Origin: CAZMVY01 sp964617875
GTDB taxonomy: Bacteria > Planctomycetota > Phycisphaerae > UBA1845 > PWPN01
DNA: 31,678 nt
Assembly (NCBI GenBank): GCA_964617875.1
Contig: CAZUAI010000063.1
Coordinates: 1-31,678, forward strand
Direction of reading: 5' to 3'
Part shown: positions 22,589 through 31,235 of the stretch, one piece after another
Layout of the letters: each line of letters starts with the position of its first letter
Numbering within the stretch: position 1 is the first letter of the stretch
Notes under the pieces: generated by a model
What the model was told of the DNA's origin: nothing
Database searches by the model: none
The model's input: only the letters and a program-made list of their open reading frames with translations
Program-made: the position numbers and the translations under genes

Positions 22589-22971
22589 CCCCGAGTGCAG
22601 GGCAGCACGTCGATCGGGCACCCGACTTGCGATCCGCCAATCGTCCTGTTGTGCGAGCGGATTGCGTCGGTTCCGAAGATCGAGGCAGTCGCACCCGACC
22701 TCAATCGCCACCCGCTGCATCGTGTGCGTGCAAATGCCGCGCGCAGCGGTCTTCCTTGCACGCGAAATCGCGGGGAGCAGAATCGCGAGCAGCAAAGCGA
22801 TGATCGCAACGACGACAAGCAGTTCGATCAGCGTGAATCCGGCGGGACGACGGCAAGACACTGGGCCACGCTCCTTACTGGCCGCGTCGTCCTTCACCTC
22901 CTCGACGCCGGCGGCCCGGTGGCGCGGTCGTTATGCAAGGGCGCCGGCGCGGATGAAGACATCAGCCACTC

Positions 22972-23001
22972 ACTTTAGCCGAAAGTGGGCGTCAGAGGCA
23001 A
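22972..23001 (-). promoter_or_regulatory. Promoter of the truncated pseudopilin/dapF frame
   Basis: Minus-strand TTGCCT (23001-22996), 18-bp spacer, TAAAGT (22977-22972). A run of eight T lies directly upstream of the -35, like an UP element. The leader would be about 100 nt. Confidence 0.45.
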
Positions 23002-23073
23002 GAAAAAAAACGCGTTTTCGGCTCGTGACCGCCGAATTTGCACGGTTATCGCCCCCGTCCGCCCGGCGTATCC

Positions 23074-23079
23074 TATAAT
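23074..23079 (+). promoter_or_regulatory. -10 box of the M16 protease gene
   Basis: Perfect TATAAT inside the near-palindrome TCCTAT-A-ATAGGA (23071-23083), 133 bp before the start codon. The -35 position (GCCCCC) is poor, so an activator or another sigma factor may be needed. The palindrome reads TATTAT on the other strand. Confidence 0.45.
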
Positions 23080-23211
23080 AGGAGGATTGGGGCCGCATTC
23101 GAAGCCCCCCTCAACGCGATTCGCCGTCCGGGGCGGTTCAGGCGATAATGGCCGGCCGGCGGGCCGCCGACGCGGGTTGGGGCTCGCACCCTGCAGAAAG
23201 GCGAGTGACGA

Positions 23212-26103
23212 ATGACCGGGAAGCCGTTGCGTACCATCGTTGTGCTGTGTCTCGGGGCCATGTTGCCCGGCCTGGCGTTCGCGGCGGAACGGCCGCTGCC
23301 GAACGATTCGCGGATCCTGACGGGGCGGCTGGACAACGGCGTGCGGTGGATGTACCGCCGCCACGCGAACCCGCCGGGGCGGATGGCCGTCATGATGCAC
23401 ATCCGGACCGGCTCCCTGAACGAGACCGACAGCCAGCGGGGCCTGGCCCACTTCATCGAGCACATGGCGTTCAACGGCACCGAGCACTTCGCGCCGGGCA
23501 AGCTGATCCCCTACTTCGAGAGCATCGGCATGAAGTTCGGCAGCGGCGTCAACGCCAGCACGGGCATGGAGCGGACGGTCTACATGCTCTTCCTGCCCAA
23601 CGTCGAGATCGAGCAGATCGACAAGGCGATGATGGTCCTCAGCGACTACGCCTTTCGCATCACATTCCCCGAGGCCGAGGTGGAGAAGGAGCGCAGCGTG
23701 ATCCTCGAGGAGACGCGGAGCCGCAAGGGCGCGGACCAGCGCATCCGCGACAAGCTGTGGCCCGAGCTGTACGCCGGCAGCCGGCTCCCCGTGCGCCTGC
23801 CGATCGGCGACGCGGACATCGTCGCCAACGCCCCGCGCGCCGACCTGGTGGACTACTACCGCACCTGGTACCGCCCGGAGTACATGACGATCCTGATGGT
23901 CGGCGACGCCGACCCCGATCCGATCCTGCCGTCGATTCGCAAGTGGTTCGGCGCGTACAGACCGGATGCGCCGGCCGGCAGGCGGATGGGGGCGGAGCTG
24001 AAGCTCTCGACCGCCGAACGCGCGATCCTCGTGACCGATCCGGAGATCACGACGGGGCGCGTGCAGATGACCGCGCTTCGGCCGGGCCGCCTGCCGGCGA
24101 CGACCGTCGAGCAGTGGCGCGCGGAACTGGTGGAGGAGATCGCCAACGCCCTCTTCGGCCGGCGGTGCGACAACCGCGTGAAGCGGGGGCAGGCATCGTT
24201 CCGGTCCGCCGGCTCGAGCGCCTCGCTGCTGTACCGCGAGGCGCTGTCGGTCAGCGCTTCGGCGTCGGGCGAGCCCGCCGACTGGGCGAAGATGCTCGAG
24301 GAGTTGATCGTCGAGGTCGGCCGCGCCCGCGAGTATGGTTTCGACGAGGAGGAAATCGAACTCGTCCGCAAGGAGGTCATCGCGTCGAGCGAGCGCGCCG
24401 TCCGGACGGAATCGACGCTCAACGCCCGCACCCTGCTCGATTTGATGGTGAACGCCGTCAACGACGAGATCCCCGTCCTTTCGGCACAGCAGCGGCTCGA
24501 TCTGGTCAGGGAACTCCTGCCGTCGATCACCGCGGCCGAGGTCAGCGGGACGTTCCAGAGACTGTTCACGCCGGGCGCGTTCGCGTACGTCGTGATGCTG
24601 CCGGAGAAGCCGGGCGTCGCCGTCCCCGACCGGGACAGCGTGCTGGCCGCGGCACGGGCCGCGTGGAGCCGCAGGGTCGAACCGCTCGAGAGCCGCAAGG
24701 CGGGCGAGGGGTTTCTGGCGGCGCTTCCGGCCCCCGGGCGGATCGGCGAGGTCTCGGTGGACCAGGACCTCGGCATCACGAGCGCCTGGCTGAGCAACGG
24801 GATCCGCGTGCATCACCGGTTCATGGACTACAAGAAGGACTCCGTCACCGTCGGCATCAGCTTCGCCGGCGGCGGGATCGAGGAAAAGCCCGGCAACATC
24901 GGCGTGTCGTTCGTCGCCGGGCTGGCGATGAAAACACCCGCCACGAGCCGCCTGGACTCCACCCAGATCCGCGACATGCTGCTCGGGAAGAACATCGGCG
25001 TCACCGGCGGCTCGGCGAGCGACGACGCGTTCGTCGTCCGGGCGAGCGGGTCGCCGGAGGACCTCGAGGTTGGCCTGCAACTGGCCCACGCGCTGATCAC
25101 CGACGGCCGGATCGAGGAGACGGCCTTCAAGAACTGGCGGACGGCCACGCTGCGGGACATCGAACGGAACGCCACGAACGTCAGCTACCAGGCGAGCAGC
25201 GCGCTGAGCGACCTGCTGAGCGGCGGCGACCCGCGGCGTCTGCCTCTGAGCAAGAAGGACGTCGAGGCGCTGTCGCTGGCGCAGGGCCAGGCGTGGCTGC
25301 GCCGCCTCTGCCGGGAGGCCCCGGCGGAGGTGGCGATCGTCGGCGACATGAGCTGGGACGCCGTACGGCCGCTGATCGAGCGGTATTTCGGTTCGCTGCC
25401 CTCGAGAAACCGGTCGGCGGAACGTCTGGAGACGCTGCGGCACCTGGCCCGGAAACCCGGCCCGCTGTCACGGCGCGTCGAGGTCGCGACGGTTACGCCG
25501 ACCGCCGTCGCCTACGCGGGATTCGTCGGATGCGAGGGGAGGAACGTCGATGATCGCCGCGCCCTGGAACTCGCCGCCAACATTCTCACCAGCCGGCTGC
25601 TGAAGACGATCCGCGAGGAAATGTCGCTGGTCTACGGGATCAGCGCGGACAGCAACCCGTCCCGCATCTACCGGGACGCGGGCCAGTTCGCCGCCGGCGC
25701 GAAGTGCAAGCCGGAGAACGCCGAGCGAGTCGCCGAGGAGATCCACCGCGCGTTCAAGGCATTCGCCGAATCGGGGCCGACCGCCGAGGAACTCACAAAC
25801 GCGAAGAAACAGATCCTCAATTCGCTCGACACCGGGATGAAGGAACCGGCCTACTGGCTGGCCCTGCTGCAGAACTTCGACCTGCGCGGCCGCAGCCTCG
25901 ATGAACCCAAGACCGAGAAGACCGCCTACGAAACCATGACGGCTGAGCAGGTACAGAAGGTCTTCGCAAAGTACTGCCTGCCGGTTCGGTCCTACACGGT
26001 TCTTGGCATTCCTGTGGCACCGACAACAAAACCCGCTTCACAACCCGGACAAGAGCGTGAGCGGAAGAAAACAAGCCGCCCCGTACCGACCGGTGCCCCG
26101 TGA
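23212..26103 (+). CDS. Exported M16 (insulinase-like) zinc protease
   Basis: The product is 963 aa. The signal peptide 'MTGKPLRTIVVLCLGAMLPG' ends near 'AFA-AERPLP' (residue 24). The first M16 domain has the inverted zinc motif HFIEH (His80, Glu83, His84) in 'GLAHFIEHMAFNGTEHF', with the third ligand expected in 'EKERSVILEE' (159-168), as in family M16. A second, zinc-less M16 half starts near residue 520 ('NGIRVHHRFMDYKKDSV') and a C-terminal part contains 'IREEMSLVYGISADSN', the substrate-binding Arg/Tyr region. This is the single-chain, two-half plan of periplasmic PqqL-like enzymes, which degrade peptides in a closed chamber. ATG 23212 has only a weak GGCGAG site. It lies 174 nt before the MoxR operon, on the same strand but with a separate promoter likely. 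Confidence 0.92.
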   Translation: MTGKPLRTIVVLCLGAMLPGLAFAAERPLPNDSRILTGRLDNGVRWMYRRHANPPGRMAVMMHIRTGSLNETDSQRGLAHFIEHMAFNGTEHFAPGKLIPYFESIGMKFGSGVNASTGMERTVYMLFLPNVEIEQIDKAMMVLSDYAFRITFPEAEVEKERSVILEETRSRKGADQRIRDKLWPELYAGSRLPVRLPIGDADIVANAPRADLVDYYRTWYRPEYMTILMVGDADPDPILPSIRKWFGAYRPDAPAGRRMGAELKLSTAERAILVTDPEITTGRVQMTALRPGRLPATTVEQWRAELVEEIANALFGRRCDNRVKRGQASFRSAGSSASLLYREALSVSASASGEPADWAKMLEELIVEVGRAREYGFDEEEIELVRKEVIASSERAVRTESTLNARTLLDLMVNAVNDEIPVLSAQQRLDLVRELLPSITAAEVSGTFQRLFTPGAFAYVVMLPEKPGVAVPDRDSVLAAARAAWSRRVEPLESRKAGEGFLAALPAPGRIGEVSVDQDLGITSAWLSNGIRVHHRFMDYKKDSVTVGISFAGGGIEEKPGNIGVSFVAGLAMKTPATSRLDSTQIRDMLLGKNIGVTGGSASDDAFVVRASGSPEDLEVGLQLAHALITDGRIEETAFKNWRTATLRDIERNATNVSYQASSALSDLLSGGDPRRLPLSKKDVEALSLAQGQAWLRRLCREAPAEVAIVGDMSWDAVRPLIERYFGSLPSRNRSAERLETLRHLARKPGPLSRRVEVATVTPTAVAYAGFVGCEGRNVDDRRALELAANILTSRLLKTIREEMSLVYGISADSNPSRIYRDAGQFAAGAKCKPENAERVAEEIHRAFKAFAESGPTAEELTNAKKQILNSLDTGMKEPAYWLALLQNFDLRGRSLDEPKTEKTAYETMTAEQVQKVFAKYCLPVRSYTVLGIPVAPTTKPASQPGQERERKKTSRPVPTGAP

Positions 26104-26167
26104 ATCCCGCGGCGGACCAGGCGGCATGCAAGGAAGCTTCCTCGCGACGTTGCCCGGGGGCCGCCCC

Positions 26168-26197
26168 TCGTCAGCGACATGCCGTTTCGGTTATGAT
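26168..26197 (+). promoter_or_regulatory. Promoter of the MoxR operon
   Basis: TCGTCA (26168-26173), 18-bp spacer, TATGAT (26192-26197). Transcription near 26204 would give a leader of about 74 nt to GTG 26278, or 14 nt to GTG 26218. Confidence 0.45.
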
Positions 26198-26277
26198 AGG
26201 GTGCTAAGCCTGCCGCGGTGAGCGCCGCAACGGCTGCTGCCGCCCGAGTGCCGGGGCCTGACAGGAACGAGCCAGCG

Positions 26278-28626
26278 GTGTTCTGTATTCATCGACGTTT
26301 CGCACGACGCTTCCGCCGACCGCAATTCGCGTGCGCGTGGGCCGGATGCGTGTTCGTTGCCGCCTCGGCGGCGCTCGCCGCACCGGAGATCCGCTTCAAG
26401 GTCGTCAACGGCAAGCCCTGCGCGAAATGCACGCTGGCGGTGGGCGAACGGTCGATCCCGGCGAACGTCGTCATCGACCTGGGAACGCACGCGCCGCTGC
26501 TGCTGCACGAGCGCACGGCGAAGCTGTTGCGCGTCGCGCCGGACTCAACCGCGGATCTGCGGTTTGACGGGGCGGTGCTGGGCGGGCTCCGTCCGCGTGC
26601 GGCGAAGCTCCGCAGCCTCGAGGAGCTGACGAACAAGTACGCACCGGACCTGGACGAGATGCCGGCCGTGGCAATCGTGGGCCTGCCGGCGTTCGCGGAG
26701 TTCACCGTGGAGCTGGAGATCGGGGCGGGCGTGCTCCGGTGCCTGCCGGCCTCGGAACATCCGCCGGCGGCGACGCAGCCGGCGGAGGCCGGCCCCGCGA
26801 CGCGCAACGCGGAGGACGAGCCCCGCTCGTGGTCGGGGCCGTACGAGGACCGGGGCTACGGATACTGGCTGACGGGGCAGGCGCCCGGGGGCTTCGCGCT
26901 TCGCATCATGCTGTCCACGGCGTACTACGACACAATCATCGACGCGAACGCCGCCGACCTGGCCGGCTCGGCGGGCGGGGCGATCGATTCGCTGCACATG
27001 GGCGATTTGAACATCGCCCGCTACGTGGCGTTCCGCCCGGAAGACCTCTCGGGCATGCCGAAGCCCCAGCCGGACGTGATTCTGGGGACGAATCTCCTGT
27101 CGCACTTCCGGATGACGATCGAACCGCAGAGCCGTCGGATCGCCTTCCGACAGACGCGGTCGCCGAGCTTTCCGGCGGAGGAGCGGCAGTTCTTCGTGGC
27201 CCGGGCGCAGAGCGACGCGAACGCGATCGAGGCGTTCCTGAAGGCCCATGCGTCGTCGAGGCTGGCCGCCGACGCAAGCGAGAAGCTCCTCGCGCTGCGG
27301 ATGGACGAGGATCCGCCGAACCACGACGCGATCCTGCGCGCGGTGCGGTGGCAGGCGGAGTCGGCGCCGAAGGACCGCCGCGCGGCGACGATGCTGGCCC
27401 TGGCCGACGAACTGCTCGGCAAACCGCGGGACGGGCAGGCCCGGCTCGTCGCCGAGGTCGTGAAAGTCGGCCTCGAATACGCCCCGTCGGCACTGAACAG
27501 CCGGACCACGCACGATCTGCGTGCGCGTCTCGGCTTGCTCGCGCTGCAGCGGGGCGATCTGGCCGAGGCCCGACGGCAGCTGCTGTCGGCCGCGTTCGCA
27601 ATCCCGCGCGACCCGCTCGTGAACCTGTGGCTCGGGCAACTGTACGAGAAGTCCGGCCAGTTGACGCGGGCATGGTCGCGCTACGTTCAGGCGGCAATCA
27701 GCGACAACCCCCCGCCGGACGCCATGCGCGGCCTGGACCGGCTGAATCGCGATCGCGCGTTCCGCGACGCCTTCACAATGGCCGACGCCGAACAGCTCCT
27801 GGAAGGCCGCGTGGTTGAGTTTCACCCGCCGGATCGCTGGACCGGCGGCGACCATCACGTGCGGCTGGTCGAGTTGTTCACCTGCGCCGACGAGCCGGCG
27901 ACCCAGGGGCCGCAACTGGCCTTCGACGGGCTTCGCGAGCACTTCGACACGGCGGATGTGGCGTTCATCCAGTACCACCTCGCGGCACCGGCCGCCGATC
28001 CGATGGTGACGGAGTGTGGACGGCGGCGGGCCGCGTTCTACGGCATCCAGGAAACGCCGGCGGTATTCTTCGACGGGGGCCGGCCGATCACCGACGGCGG
28101 ATCGGAGAGGGATGTCGAGAAGCTCTACCAAGCGTACAAGGAGGCGTGCGCCGCGCCTGAGACGCCGGCAATGCGGTGGAGGATCGAGGGGACGGCATCG
28201 TTCGCATCCGGCCGGATCACAGGCGAGATTCGCGTCGGCGGCCCGCCCGCGGCCGATCTGCGGCTTCATGCCGTGCTCTGCGAGCAGACCGTCATGGTGC
28301 CCGGCGCCAACGGGATTGTGCTGCACCGCTGCGTGGCACGGGCCGATCTGCTGCCCGAAGCAGGGGCTCCCCTGCCCGCGGCGCCGGGGGCGGAGCCGTT
28401 TCGCATCGCGGTCAACCTGGCGGAACTCGGCGCCGCCCTCGAACGGACGATCGCGGCGGTGGAGAAGGAGAAGGAAGCGCAGTTCCTGGTCCGTCCGACG
28501 CTCGTGGACGGACGTGCCTGCATGATCGTGGCGTTCCTTCAGGATTCCCGCACGAGGCAGGTACACGCCGCCCGTGCGATCGCCGTATCGGCGGCGAAGG
28601 CAACGGCAACCGGAAAGGCCCCGTGA
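26278..28626 (+). CDS. Exported protein: retropepsin-like, TPR and thioredoxin-like domains
   Basis: The product is 782 aa, starting at GTG 26278 (AGGA about 12 nt upstream; GTG 26218 is the longer choice). The signal peptide ends at 'VFVAASAALAAP' (residue 36). Two aspartic-protease-like halves follow. The first has 'NVVIDLGTHAPLLL' (63-76); the second has 'LRIMLSTAYYDTIID' (208-222), where the expected catalytic D is replaced by S, and then 'PDVILGTNLLSHFRMTIE' (265-282), the typical end of the fold. Helical repeats (about 413-475) look TPR-like. Residues 526-640 resemble the thioredoxin-like proteins with 'VELFTGAxCPPCVAADLAFD', but the site reads 'VELFTCADEPATQGPQLAFD', so both CPPC cysteines are gone. 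It is translationally coupled to the next gene (GTGA overlap). I infer a scaffold or binding role rather than catalysis. Confidence 0.8.
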   Translation: MFCIHRRFARRFRRPQFACAWAGCVFVAASAALAAPEIRFKVVNGKPCAKCTLAVGERSIPANVVIDLGTHAPLLLHERTAKLLRVAPDSTADLRFDGAVLGGLRPRAAKLRSLEELTNKYAPDLDEMPAVAIVGLPAFAEFTVELEIGAGVLRCLPASEHPPAATQPAEAGPATRNAEDEPRSWSGPYEDRGYGYWLTGQAPGGFALRIMLSTAYYDTIIDANAADLAGSAGGAIDSLHMGDLNIARYVAFRPEDLSGMPKPQPDVILGTNLLSHFRMTIEPQSRRIAFRQTRSPSFPAEERQFFVARAQSDANAIEAFLKAHASSRLAADASEKLLALRMDEDPPNHDAILRAVRWQAESAPKDRRAATMLALADELLGKPRDGQARLVAEVVKVGLEYAPSALNSRTTHDLRARLGLLALQRGDLAEARRQLLSAAFAIPRDPLVNLWLGQLYEKSGQLTRAWSRYVQAAISDNPPPDAMRGLDRLNRDRAFRDAFTMADAEQLLEGRVVEFHPPDRWTGGDHHVRLVELFTCADEPATQGPQLAFDGLREHFDTADVAFIQYHLAAPAADPMVTECGRRRAAFYGIQETPAVFFDGGRPITDGGSERDVEKLYQAYKEACAAPETPAMRWRIEGTASFASGRITGEIRVGGPPAADLRLHAVLCEQTVMVPGANGIVLHRCVARADLLPEAGAPLPAAPGAEPFRIAVNLAELGAALERTIAAVEKEKEAQFLVRPTLVDGRACMIVAFLQDSRTRQVHAARAIAVSAAKATATGKAP

Positions 28627-30149
28627 ATGCACTGACCGAACATCCCGACCTTTGCCGCGAGTTCGCTTCGCTTCTGGAACTCGCGCGCCGCCGGCTGCAC
28701 GCGGCCCGGATGCTCGCCGGCGTTCGCACGGCGGTTGAGCGCGGGGCCGTGGCGACGGCGGCGGCCGCCGCGGCGTTGTGCGTGTCCGCGTTGGCCTGCC
28801 GCGCAGCCGGCGCCGCTGCGCCGTTCGGGTGGCCCGCCCGGATTGCGATCCTGGTCGTTGCGTGGATCGCGCCGGCGGGGATCACGATGGTCCTCGCGTG
28901 GCGGCGGAGGCCGACGCTCGGCGAAACCGCGGAGCGGCTCGATTTCCGCACGCGCGTCCACAACCGCACGGCAATCGCCCTCTCGCTGGAGGAGAGCGGT
29001 CAGCGCAGCCCGTTTGCCCGGGCCGCGATTGAAGACGGCCTGGCCACGTTGCGGCGAATCCGGGATGAACTGCCGCACACCGACGCGCCTCCGCATTCCT
29101 GGCGACGGACGCTGATGTCGCTGACTGTCGCGGCGGCCTTGATCGGCCTGATGATCGCATCGGGCGCCGGCAGGCAGCGAGGCACGGGTGCGAGCGCCCC
29201 GGTCGTCGCCGCCGTCGCGCCGCAGGACCGTCGGCCGGCGCGGATCGTGCCGGACGCGAAGCGCGAGGCCCCGCCCGCCGCCGTGGCGCAGTCCCGGCCC
29301 ACCGCCGTCGCGGCCACGCGGGCAAGCCGGCAACCGGCAACGACGCAGCCGACCAGCCGGGCGAGCAACCAGGGCATGGCCCAGCGCGCCGCCGGCCAGG
29401 CGACCGCGGATGCCGCTTCTTCGGCGCTGGTTACGAGCGCCAGCGGTGCGTCCGCCGACGCCGCGCAGAGCGCCGGCCCCTCGGAAAAGAAGCCACCGAA
29501 GCCGCCCGGCGGCAAACGCCAACGCGAAACCAACCTCCCCGCCGTGCCCAAGGCGGAGCGGGCCGAGGAGAGTTCGTCCGTCGCCCAGGGCAGTTCGGGC
29601 GGCGGGGCCATGTCGGCGGTGAGCCACAACTGGTCGCAGCGGGAACAGACGGCGGAACCATCCCGCGACGAGGACGACGCGGACCAGCCGACCGAAGACG
29701 AGCGGGAATCGAACGTTCAGCGCGGCGGCGTCCAGCCGTCGCTCAAGGACCGCAACGAGGCCCCGACGCGGGAACTGGGCATCAGCGGCGAGGAGGGTCC
29801 GCCCGGCACCGGCCGCGGCGGCCCGACACCGCCGAAGAAGTCGCGCGGCACCGCGTCGCTGGTCCTCGGCGTGCCCGTGCCGGACTTCGTCAAGGGACGG
29901 ATAGGCCCCGGCGTGACCAAGGTCACGCACGAGCGGATCGAGCCGACGCCCATGCCCGGCGAAACGGCCGTCGCGGCCGAGGTCGCCCGGCGGACGTCGC
30001 CCGAGGCGCCGAGCCGACGCTATGACATCCCGTCGGCGTTCGCCGACATCGTACGCAGGTATCTCGTGACATTGCACTCGGCCGATCAGGGCGAAGCCGC
30101 CGGCCGCGGACGCCCCTCGTCGCCGGACAGCGGAACCCGGAAGGAGTAA
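28623..30149 (+). CDS. Membrane protein of the MoxR operon, low-complexity linker
   Basis: The product is 508 aa. The GTG start overlaps the previous stop (GTGA) and follows GGAAAGG. Predicted membrane helices lie at about 42-62, 72-93 and 163-181. Between the second and third is a conserved-looking cytoplasmic stretch 'ETAERLDFRTRVHNRTAIAL'. Residues about 185-455 are a Pro/Ala/Ser/Thr-rich, charged linker with no fold visible. The C-terminus 'RYDIPSAFADIVRRYLVTL' (about 476-494) matches the 'IPxxYxDxVRxYF' ending I recall in planctomycete proteins encoded next to MoxR. Its place directly before moxR suggests it belongs to the MoxR/Bat-type envelope complex. Exact function is unknown. Confidence 0.82.
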   Translation: MNALTEHPDLCREFASLLELARRRLHAARMLAGVRTAVERGAVATAAAAAALCVSALACRAAGAAAPFGWPARIAILVVAWIAPAGITMVLAWRRRPTLGETAERLDFRTRVHNRTAIALSLEESGQRSPFARAAIEDGLATLRRIRDELPHTDAPPHSWRRTLMSLTVAAALIGLMIASGAGRQRGTGASAPVVAAVAPQDRRPARIVPDAKREAPPAAVAQSRPTAVAATRASRQPATTQPTSRASNQGMAQRAAGQATADAASSALVTSASGASADAAQSAGPSEKKPPKPPGGKRQRETNLPAVPKAERAEESSSVAQGSSGGGAMSAVSHNWSQREQTAEPSRDEDDADQPTEDERESNVQRGGVQPSLKDRNEAPTRELGISGEEGPPGTGRGGPTPPKKSRGTASLVLGVPVPDFVKGRIGPGVTKVTHERIEPTPMPGETAVAAEVARRTSPEAPSRRYDIPSAFADIVRRYLVTLHSADQGEAAGRGRPSSPDSGTRKE

Positions 30150-30158
30150 ACGACGCTC

Positions 30159-31232
30159 ATGAGCAACACGAACCCTCAACCCCTCGACGCCCGCGAAGCG
30201 ACCGAGCAGGCGGCGCGATTCCGCGAGGTCTTTGACCGACTCAAGAAAGAGGTCCACAAGGTCTTCGTCGGCCACGACGAACTCGTGGAGAACGTGCTGA
30301 GCGTGCTCCTGACGGACGGCCACGTGCTCCTCGAGGGCGTGCCGGGGCTCGGCAAGACGCTGCTGGCGCGGACGCTGGCGTCCGCCCTCCGGCTGGCCTT
30401 TTCGCGCGTCCAGTTCACGCCGGACCTGATGCCCTCGGACATCGTCGGCACGATGGTCCTCCACGAGAAGGAGGGCGGCGGCCACGAGCTTCGCTTCGTC
30501 GAAGGACCGCTGGTGGCCAACTTCATCCTCGCTGACGAGATCAACCGCGCCACGCCGAAGACGCAATCGGCACTGCTCGAGGCGATGCAGGAACGGCAGA
30601 TCTCCGTCTCGCGTCACACAGTGCGGCTGCCCGAACCGTTTATCGTCGTCGCCACGCAGAACCCGATCGAACAGGAAGGGACGTATCCGCTGCCCGAGGC
30701 GCAGTTGGACCGCTTCATGTTCAACACGTCCGTCGACTATCCGGCGGAAGAGGAGGAGTTCGAGATCGTCAAGCGGACCACGGCCGACATCGCCGCGGAG
30801 GTCAAGCCGACGCTTTCGGGCGAGCGGATCCTGGCGTTGCAGAAGATCGTCCGCCGCGTGCCGGTGGCCGACCACGTGATCCGTTACGCCTTGCGCCTGG
30901 TGCGGCTGACGCGCCGCGAGAAGGGGGACGTGCCGCCGTTCATCCGCGACTACGTCAACTGGGGCGCCGGCCCGCGCGCGAGCCAATACCTGGTCCTCGG
31001 CGCGAAGGCCCGGGCCGTGTTGCACGGACGGTTCTACGCGAACACCGACGACGTCCGCTCGGTCGCCTACCCCGTGCTGCGGCACCGCATCCTGACGAAC
31101 TTCAACGCCGAGGCCGAAGGAATCAAGCCCGACACGATCATCCGCCGCCTGATCGACACCGTGGCCGTCGAGGAGCGTCAGGCTGGCGACCGGGAGAAAC
31201 TGCCCAAGGTGTTCCGCACGGCCGGAGAATAG
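30159..31232 (+). CDS. MoxR-family AAA+ ATPase
   Basis: The product is 357 aa. Residues 1-35 form a helical N-terminus. The AAA_3 core has Walker A 'GVPGLGKT' (60-67), Walker B 'FILADEINR' (122-130), sensor 1 'VVATQNPIEQEGTYPLPEA' (163-181), 'AQLDRFMF', and a C-terminal lid with 'GAGPRASQYLVLGAKARAVL'. MoxR ATPases act as chaperones that mature or load metalloenzymes and other partners, usually with VWA or DUF58 proteins encoded beside them, as here. ATG 30159 lies 9 nt after the previous gene; AAGGAG is about 13 nt upstream. The DUF58 gene follows after 3 nt. Confidence 0.97.
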   Translation: MSNTNPQPLDAREATEQAARFREVFDRLKKEVHKVFVGHDELVENVLSVLLTDGHVLLEGVPGLGKTLLARTLASALRLAFSRVQFTPDLMPSDIVGTMVLHEKEGGGHELRFVEGPLVANFILADEINRATPKTQSALLEAMQERQISVSRHTVRLPEPFIVVATQNPIEQEGTYPLPEAQLDRFMFNTSVDYPAEEEEFEIVKRTTADIAAEVKPTLSGERILALQKIVRRVPVADHVIRYALRLVRLTRREKGDVPPFIRDYVNWGAGPRASQYLVLGAKARAVLHGRFYANTDDVRSVAYPVLRHRILTNFNAEAEGIKPDTIIRRLIDTVAVEERQAGDREKLPKVFRTAGE

Positions 31233-31235
31233 GAC

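Larger units (their letters stand above)
22535..22861 (-). pseudogene. Truncated pseudopilin in frame with dapF
   Basis: GTG 22861 follows AAGGAG by 9 nt and encodes VSCRRPAGFTLIELLVVV, a normal prepilin signal (cleavage after Gly8, Glu13 as Glu5), then 'AIIALLLAILLPAISRARK'. After about residue 60 similarity to pseudopilins ends, and no globular domain or DG-H motif follows. The frame has no stop and continues into dapF. The segment is about 109 codons where family members have 200-350. It has an apparent promoter at 22972-23001. I call it a truncated gene; a membrane-anchored DapF fusion is the alternative. A palindromic repeat at 22569-22588 sits near the junction and may mark the break. 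Confidence 0.7.
22862..23211. other. Divergent intergenic region, AT-rich core
   Basis: Contains promoters for both flanking genes and a run of eight A (23003-23010). AGCCGAAA (22977-22984) and TTTCGGCT (23016-23023) form an 8-bp inverted repeat that brackets the pseudopilin -35 box, so it may be an operator. No gene is recognised. Confidence 0.5.
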
